The notes beneath the pieces are model-generated. The model was not told where the DNA came from. It made no database searches and was given only the letters and a program-made list of their open reading frames with translations. From contig JABACO010000018.1 in assembly GCA_013339895.1 (NCBI GenBank), forward strand, positions 5,816,028 through 5,880,027: a stretch of DNA of 64,000 nucleotides, written 5' to 3'. Position 1 is the first letter of the stretch. The number at the start of each line of letters is the position of its first letter. The DNA comes from Ephydatia muelleri (Eukaryota; Porifera; Demospongiae; Spongillida; Spongillidae). The translations under genes and the position numbers were made by a program. This document shows positions 58,405-64,000 of the stretch, in pieces.

Positions 58405-58765
58405 AGTGTACCATCTCTCTCTCCCTCTCTTCTTTTATCAGCCCCCACCTCCACTCCAGCCGCTGGTGGGATGGAGGAGGGGGTCTGGAAAAGAAAGGGT
58501 AGATAGGGTGATGAAGGATAGTGTGGGCAAAAATTGATGTATGAGAACACAGTGTTACAAATGAGAATGCTAATGTTAATGTAACTGTTCAGCCATAATG
58601 CGATACCATCTCTCTCTCCCTCTCTTCTTTTATCAGCCCCCACCTCCACTCCAGCCGCTGGTGGGATGGAGGAGGGGGTCTGGAAAAGAAAGGGTAGATA
58701 GGGTGATGAAGGATAGTGTGGGCAAAAATTGATGTATGAGAACACAGTGTTACAAATGAGAATGC
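58405..58765 (-). repeat. Two H3 hairpin units (195-bp period)
   Basis: Hairpins at 58,442-58,483 and 58,637-58,678. Each has CCCCCACCTCCA pairing with TGGAGGAGGGGG and an inner CCAGCCGCTGG mini-stem. GATAAAAGA faces left and GGAAAAGAA faces right. The second unit starts the ATGGCTGAACAG leader and then jumps to the sequence that follows ORF C. Confidence 0.85.
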
Positions 58766-58950
58766 TAGACATCATCATCACGATCATCATCACTATCTAG
58801 AACTAGAGATGCATTGTCTTCTTCCATAACTGATTCATTATCAGTTACGGAAGATTCATCACTACTGTCAGAATCAGTCACTTCTTCATCTTGAGACAAA
58901 TCGCCAGATTCCCTATCTGTATATGTGCTTAATCTGTAAAGTGTGAACAT
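58765..58950 (-). CDS. ORF C: short acidic protein
   Basis: 61 aa starting MFTLYRLSTYTDRESGDL, followed by about 40 residues dominated by D, S and E and ending DSDDDRDDDV. It starts about 30 bp from the AAAAGA box of the H1 copy at 58,988. The tail of a second, diverged copy (LVLGSDDV, stop) is seen at about 61,047-61,074 beyond ORF E. Confidence 0.5.
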   Translation of the reverse strand: MFTLYRLSTYTDRESGDLSQDEEVTDSDSSDESSVTDNESVMEEDNASLVLDSDDDRDDDV

Positions 58951-59036
58951 TGTAATACATTAAACTTTTGGCCCTGATCTTTTCTCAACCCCCTCCTCCG
59001 GACCTCGGGCGGGCAGAGGTGGAGGAGGGGGTGTAT
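58932..59036 (+). repeat. Second copy of hairpin H1 region
   Basis: Nearly identical to 55,833-55,947 (AATCTGTAAAGTGTGAACAT through GGGGGTGTATAA). The copy breaks inside the TATA box and joins an inverted piece of the H2 region. Confidence 0.9.
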
Positions 59037-59150
59037 AACACTGTATATACCTATGCAATATTGTGAGATTAAAAGCTGATTTTTCGTTATCTTTTACAAA
59101 CCCCCTCCTCCGTCCAATCCGCGCGTGATGCACTGGAGGAGGGGGGTAGT
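59037..59150 (-). repeat. Inverted second copy of hairpin H2 region
   Basis: Reverse complement of about 57,893-58,010, with a single G/A difference in the loop (GCATCGCG versus GCATCACG). It joins a fragment of hairpin H4 at about 59,150. Confidence 0.9.
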
Positions 59151-59334
59151 AACCTCCACTTTCCCGCCATTGTCGGATGGTGGGTTGGTCAAGTGCATTT
59201 TTTGTATAGCTTCTCTTTGTTCCTCTTCTGGTAAGCTTTGTATGTGGTTGTAAATTGATGTGCAAGCTTCTGTGAACTCTTTCCTACTGTCAATTATAGC
59301 TTCTTCCATATGCTGTCTCCAACATGAGCTCATA
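59151..59334 (-). pseudogene. Fragments of hairpin H4 and ORF D
   Basis: 59,153-59,183 equals the left arm and loop of H4. 59,198-59,334 is an inverted copy of about 63,141-63,265 in ORF D (SCWRQHMEEAIIDSRKEF, TSIYNHIQSLPEEEQREAI). Both ends are truncated; junctions show a few bases of microhomology (for example GCTCATG). Confidence 0.8.
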
Positions 59335-59514
59335 CTGTAGCAGAGAATTTGTGTATATGTGATCCACATATTTGTCTGCAATCATGTACTGCCCCTCCTT
59401 CAGCCCAGTTAGTAAAAGAGGAGATATCTGCATCTTCGCTGATGGTCCAGGTATAGTTAGTGTGTGGGATAAATCTTCCTCCACTTTGTCTTGAAGACAT
59501 GACTGTTCAGCCAT
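59290..59514 (-). CDS. ORF starting MAEQ, truncated at its 3' end
   Basis: Starts at 59,514 (MAEQSCLQDKVEEDLSH) behind the TATA box of the first H3 unit of the array. It is native to about YTNSLLQYE and then enters ORF D sequence in the wrong frame and stops. The first four codons and promoter of this ORF are the part that is amplified in the array. Confidence 0.5.
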   Translation of the reverse strand: MAEQSCLQDKVEEDLSHTLTIPGPSAKMQISPLLLTGLKEGQYMIADKYVDHIYTNSLLQYELMLETAYGRSYN

Positions 59515-61046
59515 AATGCGATACCATCTCTCTCTCCCTCTCTTCTTTTATCAGCCCCCACCTCCACTCCAGCCGCTGGTGGGATGGAGGAGGGGGGTCT
59601 GGAAAAGAAAGGGTAGATAGGGTGATGAAGGATAGTGTGGGCAAAAATTGATGTATGAGAACACAGTGTTACAAATGAGAATGCTAATGTTAATGTAACT
59701 GTTCAGCCATAATGTGATACCATCTCTCTCTCCCTCTCTTCTTTTATCAGCCCCCACCTCCACTCCAGCCGCTGGTGGGATGGAGGAGGGGGTCTGGAAA
59801 AGAAAGGGTAGATAGGGTGATGAAGGATAGTGTGGGCAAAAATTGATGTATGAGAACACAGTGTTACAAATGAGAATGCTAATGTTAATGTAACTGTTCA
59901 GCCATAATGCGATACCATCTCTCTCTCCCTCTCTTCTTTTATCAGCCCCCACCTCCACTCCAGCCGCTGGTGGGATGGAGGAGGGGGTCTGGAAAAGAAA
60001 GGGTAGATAGGGTGATGAAGGATAGTGTGGGCAAATATTGATGTATGAGAACACAGTGTTACAAATGAGAATGCTAATGTTAATGTAACTGTTCAGCCAT
60101 AATGCGATACCATCTCTCTCTCCCTCTCTTCTTTTATCAGCCCCCACCTCCACTCCAGCCGCTGGTGGGATGGAGGAGGGGGTCTGGAAAAGAAAGGGTA
60201 GATAGGGTGATGAAGGATAGTGTGGGCAAAAATTGATGTATGAGAACACAGTGTTACAAATGAGAATGCTAATGTTAATGTAACTGTTCAGCCATAATGC
60301 GATACCATCTCTCTCTCCCTCTCTTCTTTTATCAGCCCCCACCTCCACTCCAGCCGCTGGTGGGATGGAGGAGGGGGTCTGGAAAAGAAAGGGTAGATAG
60401 GGTGATGAAGGATAGTGTGGGCAAAAATTGATGTATGAGAACACAGTGTTACAAATGAGAATGCTAATGTTAATGTAACTGTTCAGCCATAATGCGATAC
60501 CATCTCTCTCTCCCTCTCTTCTTTTATCAGCCCCCACCTCCACTCCAGCCGCTGGTGGGATGGAGGAGGGGGTCTGGAAAAGAAAGGGTAGATAGGGTGA
60601 TGAAGGATAGTGTGGGCAAGAATTGATGTATGAGAACACAGTGTTACAAATGAGAATGCTAATGTTAATGTAACTGTTCAGCCATAATGCGATACCATCT
60701 CTCTCTCCCTCTCTTCTTTTATCAGCCCCCACCTCCACTCCAGCCGCTGGTGGGATGGAGGAGGGGGTCTGGAAAAGAAAGGGTAGATAGGGTGATGAAG
60801 GATAGTGTGGGCAAGAATTGATGTATGAGAACACAGTGTTACAAATGAGAATGCTAATGTTAATGTAACTGTTCAGCCATAATGCGATACCATCTCTCTC
60901 TCCCTCTCTTCTTTTATCAGCCCCCACCTCCACTCCAGCCGCTGGTGGGATGGAGGAGGGGGTCTGGAAAAGAAAGGGTAGATAGGGTGATGAAGGATAG
61001 TGTGGGCAAAAATTGATGTATGAGAACACAGTGTTACAAATGAGAA
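59500..61046 (-). repeat. 195-bp tandem array of hairpin H3 cassettes (8 units)
   Basis: Hairpins start at about 59,555, 59,751, 59,946, 60,141, 60,336, 60,531, 60,726 and 60,921, a 195-bp period (one unit has an extra G). Each unit, read on the minus strand, holds a post-ORF-C tail, the hairpin, GATAAAAGAAGAG, and a leader ending ATGGCTGAACAG, then restarts. Units differ at only a few bases (CAAAAATT, CAAGAATT, CAAATATT). 195 is a multiple of 3, so a spurious 503-codon frame runs through. Confidence 0.95.
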
Positions 61047-61084
61047 TGCTAGACATCATCACTACCTAGTACTAAAGATGTCTA

Positions 61085-62836
61085 TCAGTATGCTACAAAT
61101 TTGCATGTTAAACTACCAGGTCCCATGACTACTCTGTACATCAGAGTAGTTTGCATGGCCACAGAAGCTTCAGTGTATTCAGACACACGATAGTATGCTT
61201 TGTAGTTGACTCCATCAACAATCTCATACCAAGTGTCTGTCACCATGATGTCTTGTGGAGGCTTTAATTTAGTTCCTTGATACTCAAACTTCCACACGTT
61301 AGGTCCTTTGTCAGTAAATCTAGGCTTGTATCCTGTTCCAGTCAGCATTACTTGAGGAGCATTGATGTCTGAACACATATGAGGAACATATTCCACAAAA
61401 CTCAACTGATAATTTGAGTTTTGTGTACAGACATAATAGCTGCCTACAAACATTCTTCCTGAACATTTAGCAGATGTCACATTGGCATGAGGACTGAAAT
61501 TGAACCATCTTTTACTTCCTATAGAACACATATCGTAGAATGTGTCGGTGGACATACCAACTATGTCTCCAGGTTTCACTTCTCCTGTAGCATCAAACCG
61601 GATCAAGTTGTCAGCATACTTCAGCATAGTGTATACTGTGTTAGTCGTCATAGGGACCAACTTAGGATTGGCGATTTGAGGACCTTTCACTGCAACATAA
61701 GATACATCTCCATTGAGATGATTTACACGTCCGTACCAGTGCTCTGCCAACATGTACGTGCTAACTTCTGGTGCATATACACCATCAACATCATTAGTCT
61801 TGTCATGTACTGCCTTTTCAAACCATATACCGCCAATCACTAATTTGATGCGATACATGACTCCCAACTGCATATCGTCTTGAATATCTCCTTTTTTGAT
61901 ACCTGTGTCCACGTAGTAGTACTGTTGATCTGGTCTACTGCGAACACTGTACACCCTGCCTGTTTGCATTTTAGACAAGTCAGGGATGATAGGTGTGGAA
62001 GGATATTTCTCTTCTAGTTTGACACAGATCTTCTCACAATCGATCACATGTGTTTCAATCTTCTCTACCTGAGATACACTGCTGTTGAATGTGTAGATAT
62101 GACCACCTGCATGTTGAATTGCATATCCCGGGTGTGTTGTTAACACTAACGAAGTAGTATCTACAGGATACGTAGGTAGGATGTACATGTAAGGAGAATT
62201 GAACACTATATGATACCGATGGCCTTCTCTCACATATTGTTGTTCTCCAGATAACATATCAGGAAATGAACGGTACAGATATATCTTGCCTTTGTCTTGA
62301 TCATACCTGTACAACGTATTGGTCTGTACTCTTTCTGCATACGATAAATACTGTGGACTTGTATTGTCTGCTGTCACAATTGGCCACGTATTTTGAGTGT
62401 ACAAGTGTGCTGTCGTGCTGACACTTCCATTCACTACTCGACGTATCACAGTGCAACACAACTTTGACAACTGATACATGTATGCCTTCACAATGTCCAT
62501 CATGTCAGAGCTGTATTCCGATATACACACCAAATCTGTTCCTGAATGTCGTTCGACATAGCTTTGGTTGGCAAATAGATAACTGCTTTCACTACATGCT
62601 GGTGGTCTACTACCATCTGCGTAATCCACTTCTTCAAATGCCACTTCTGTTCCATTCACGATGATCAGCATGTACCACAAACTGGCTCTCATAAGTGTAC
62701 CACATGTATCTGTGATCCTTTGGCCAGTTTCGGTATATTTATACCGCATGTAACTGTCCATCTCTCGTTTGTACACCAGCCCGGTACATAACACAGAAGG
62801 ATACATTGCATCCACGCTCTCTTCAGCAGTAGCCAT
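61085..62836 (-). CDS. ORF E: 583-aa orphan protein with repeated modules
   Basis: Starts 48 bp downstream of the minus-strand TATAAAAGA box of H4 (62,884-62,892), at MATAEESVDAMYPSVLCTG. It appears to be built of at least five modules of about 50 residues near residues 17-65, 168-220, 292-345, 400-455 and 528-580. Shared features are a T-G-x-x-Y start, a short aromatic strand, a TG or GD turn and a Y-x-hydrophobic strand (TGRVYSVRSRPDQQYYYVD; NTVYTMLKYADNLIRFDATG; DTWYEIVDGVNYKAYYRV). The same module occurs in the C-terminal half of ORF A. Tyrosine and cysteine are abundant; there is no clear signal peptide or membrane segment. Function unknown; a structural or attachment role is only a guess. 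Confidence 0.65.
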   Translation of the reverse strand: MATAEESVDAMYPSVLCTGLVYKREMDSYMRYKYTETGQRITDTCGTLMRASLWYMLIIVNGTEVAFEEVDYADGSRPPACSESSYLFANQSYVERHSGTDLVCISEYSSDMMDIVKAYMYQLSKLCCTVIRRVVNGSVSTTAHLYTQNTWPIVTADNTSPQYLSYAERVQTNTLYRYDQDKGKIYLYRSFPDMLSGEQQYVREGHRYHIVFNSPYMYILPTYPVDTTSLVLTTHPGYAIQHAGGHIYTFNSSVSQVEKIETHVIDCEKICVKLEEKYPSTPIIPDLSKMQTGRVYSVRSRPDQQYYYVDTGIKKGDIQDDMQLGVMYRIKLVIGGIWFEKAVHDKTNDVDGVYAPEVSTYMLAEHWYGRVNHLNGDVSYVAVKGPQIANPKLVPMTTNTVYTMLKYADNLIRFDATGEVKPGDIVGMSTDTFYDMCSIGSKRWFNFSPHANVTSAKCSGRMFVGSYYVCTQNSNYQLSFVEYVPHMCSDINAPQVMLTGTGYKPRFTDKGPNVWKFEYQGTKLKPPQDIMVTDTWYEIVDGVNYKAYYRVSEYTEASVAMQTTLMYRVVMGPGSLTCKFVAY

Positions 62837-62883
62837 CTATATCCACACAACTTTAGCACATAATCACAATCCATATACTATCA

Positions 62884-62950
62884 TCTTTTATAACCCCCAC
62901 CTCCACTTTCCCGCCATTGTCGGATGGTGGAGCTGGGGGTACATAAAAGA
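62884..62950. promoter_or_regulatory. Hairpin H4: divergent promoter with two TATA boxes
   Basis: CCCCCACCTCCA (62,894-62,905) pairs with TGGAGCTGGGGG (62,928-62,939), 11 of 12. TATAAAAGA on the minus strand (62,884-62,892) serves ORF E; CATAAAAGA on the plus strand (62,942-62,950) serves ORF D. Both boxes sit one to two bases outside the stem. Confidence 0.8.
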
Positions 62951-62972
62951 AAGTAGATATATTTGTAATCGT

Positions 62973-63440
62973 ATGGATAGAGTTAGACAGTATAAGTTGT
63001 CACCGAATTGGGCTAGAGGTTATATTCGAGTATACCTGGAGACAGAAGAATATAGAGTGATCAAACGATCTGGATACTATATTCATTATAGCAGCTATCA
63101 TCTGTGTAGTAGTATTTGGCAGAACATCAAATACAGAAGCTCATGTTGGAGACAGCATATGGAAGAAGCTATAATTGACAGTAGGAAAGAGTTCACAGAA
63201 GCTTGCACATCAATTTACAACCACATACAAAGCTTACCAGAAGAGGAACAAAGAGAAGCTATACAAAAAATTGGAGAAGTGACTTTCCTGGATATTTGTA
63301 AAGAGTTAGGAGTTCCTGAAGGATATCCACCGCCAGAAGTAGTACTGGGTGCTGAAAACAATCAAGACTTTTTGTATCAAGTAGGACTTGAATTTTTGGA
63401 ACTCTACAGTACAGATGGGCAAATCCAAAAAAAAGAATGA
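62973..63440 (+). CDS. ORF D: 155-aa orphan protein
   Basis: Starts MDRVRQYKLSPNWARGYIRV, 23 bp after the CATAAAAGA box; the frame is open further upstream but across the hairpin. The middle is helical and charged (WRQHMEEAIIDSRKEFTEA, IQSLPEEEQREAIQKI), followed by ICKELGVPEGYPPPEVVLG. Its stop TGA overlaps the ATG of the next ORF as ATGA at 63,437-63,440. Part of it is duplicated at 59,198-59,334. No family recognised. Confidence 0.6.
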   Translation: MDRVRQYKLSPNWARGYIRVYLETEEYRVIKRSGYYIHYSSYHLCSSIWQNIKYRSSCWRQHMEEAIIDSRKEFTEACTSIYNHIQSLPEEEQREAIQKIGEVTFLDICKELGVPEGYPPPEVVLGAENNQDFLYQVGLEFLELYSTDGQIQKKE

Positions 63441-64000
63441 AAAAGGCAAAGGTGGAGGGAAAAAAAAAAGGTACAAAAGGTGGCGGAGTGAAAAAAAGAA
63501 AATCTAAGAAAGGCAAGAAGCGTGGAGGTAAAAAAAGTAGTGGGTACTACTCGTGCAGATTCAACCAGTATTATTCTTGTTATGGAATTGGTTTGGGTTT
63601 CAAAGCAGTGCTGGACAATAACCCTGATGATACAAAGGCAGGTAGCGGTGTAGCTCAAATAGCTATCAGTGCTTCTCTACATCCACTGGGTCAAATTCAT
63701 GTGTGGTCTGCTAAAGGTCCTACTACCAACGCTTGGGACAATTATGTAGAACATGATTACAGCACTCCATTGAGAAAAATGGCACTGTGTTTTGAAGAAG
63801 TGAGAGTCAACAAAGTGACAGTGGTAATCAATCCAGCATACAACAACTGGGCAATGGGTGCAGTAAATGTCCAAGGACAGCCTGTGAGTATACCAATGGA
63901 TATGATGACATTCCATTATGAAAGAAATGAAATAGCTGCGTTTTGGTCTGACAGTGCAGATTCTACACGTACCAGTCTGGACGAATTATCGATGACAGGA
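63437..64000 (+). CDS. Capsid-like protein, N-terminal 188 aa (cut by window end)
   Basis: Starts within the ATGA overlap with ORF D, so termination-reinitiation is likely. The first 33 residues are almost all K, R and G, the arginine/lysine-rich arm typical of small DNA-virus capsid proteins that bind the genome. A beta-rich domain follows: YYSCRFNQYYSCYGIGLGF, IAISASLHPLGQIHVW, then MALCFEEVRVNKVTVVINPA and NWAMGAVNVQGQ. This resembles a single jelly-roll capsid in which a YxxxRxxKVxVxxxP strand follows the arm. The frame is open to base 64,000. The capsid assignment rests on composition and strand pattern only. Confidence 0.45.
   Translation, partial: MKKAKVEGKKKGTKGGGVKKRKSKKGKKRGGKKSSGYYSCRFNQYYSCYGIGLGFKAVLDNNPDDTKAGSGVAQIAISASLHPLGQIHVWSAKGPTTNAWDNYVEHDYSTPLRKMALCFEEVRVNKVTVVINPAYNNWAMGAVNVQGQPVSIPMDMMTFHYERNEIAAFWSDSADSTRTSLDELSMTG

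Larger units (their letters stand above)
55832..64000. mobile_element. Virus-like insertion with hairpin/TATA gene cassettes (right end outside window)
   Basis: At least 8.2 kb of dense ORFs on both strands without recognisable introns. Gene boundaries carry GC-rich stem-loops with CCCCC/GGGGG outer arms, each edged by TATAAAAGA-like boxes. Contents in order: hairpin H1, ORF A (+), H2, ORF B (-), two H3 units, acidic ORF C (-), copies of H1 and H2 and fragments of H4 and ORF D, a MAEQ-starting ORF (-), eight more H3 units, ORF E (-), H4, ORF D (+) and a capsid-like ORF (+). Host-type microsatellites are absent. No replication protein, polymerase or integrase is seen, so the family cannot be named. 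It could be an endogenous DNA virus or an unusual transposon. Confidence 0.65.

Noticed and set aside
59551..61062. A 503-codon open frame on the minus strand
   Set aside because: It runs through the 195-bp hairpin array (65 codons per unit) and contains the promoter and hairpin sequences; not a protein gene.
63415..63505. ATG at 63,415 as the start of the capsid-like ORF
   Set aside because: That frame stops after about 30 codons; the ATG at 63,437, within the ATGA overlap, is in frame with the long ORF.

Overview
The window is animal nuclear DNA. Genes are cut into many short exons by small GT-AG introns (often 50-200 bp). CA/GT microsatellites and minisatellites are abundant. The recognisable genes are metazoan-type: HYDIN (axonemal central pair), SNRNP25 (minor spliceosome) and NELFCD (negative elongation factor subunit C/D). 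Short introns plus the style of the CACTA transposase suggest an early-branching animal, most likely a demosponge; that is inference.

Layout. 1-4,781: one minus-strand PH-domain exon (404-511), then the complete SNRNP25 gene (about 1,837-3,473, +). 4,782-30,339: one very long plus-strand gene, HYDIN, with ASH/MSP-type beta domains, an acidic segment and an adenylate-kinase-like P-loop exon; a small secreted-protein gene lies antisense in a 2.1 kb intron. 30,340-55,831: a heavily rearranged block. NELFCD is split into a central minus-strand body (35,912-41,215) and two separate 3' ends, one inverted on the plus strand (about 32,470-33,006) and one on the minus strand (52,648-53,428). Each 3' end is joined to a 33-bp minisatellite and a small coiled-coil gene. 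Most breakpoints fall in minisatellites. The right-hand coiled-coil copy is interrupted by an 8.8 kb CACTA-like DNA transposon (42,795-51,610) with terminal inverted repeats, a 3-bp target duplication and a paralogous empty site in the left arm. An inverted partial copy of HYDIN ends the block.

55,832-64,000 (continuing past the end): a compact, apparently intronless, virus-like insertion. It holds orphan ORFs on both strands: about 592 aa, 583 aa, 155 aa, 113 aa, a short acidic protein, and a very basic-N-terminal, capsid-like ORF cut by the window end. Almost every gene boundary carries a GC-rich stem-loop with C5/G5 arms, flanked by a TATAAAAGA-like box on one or both sides. Parts are scrambled, and one cassette boundary is amplified as a 195-bp tandem array. 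I could not assign this element to a known family. It is the most likely undescribed system here.

Working together: the HYDIN and SNRNP25 genes look ordinary and intact. The NELFCD pieces look broken or misassembled. The transposon and the virus-like element are independent invaders of the duplicated block.
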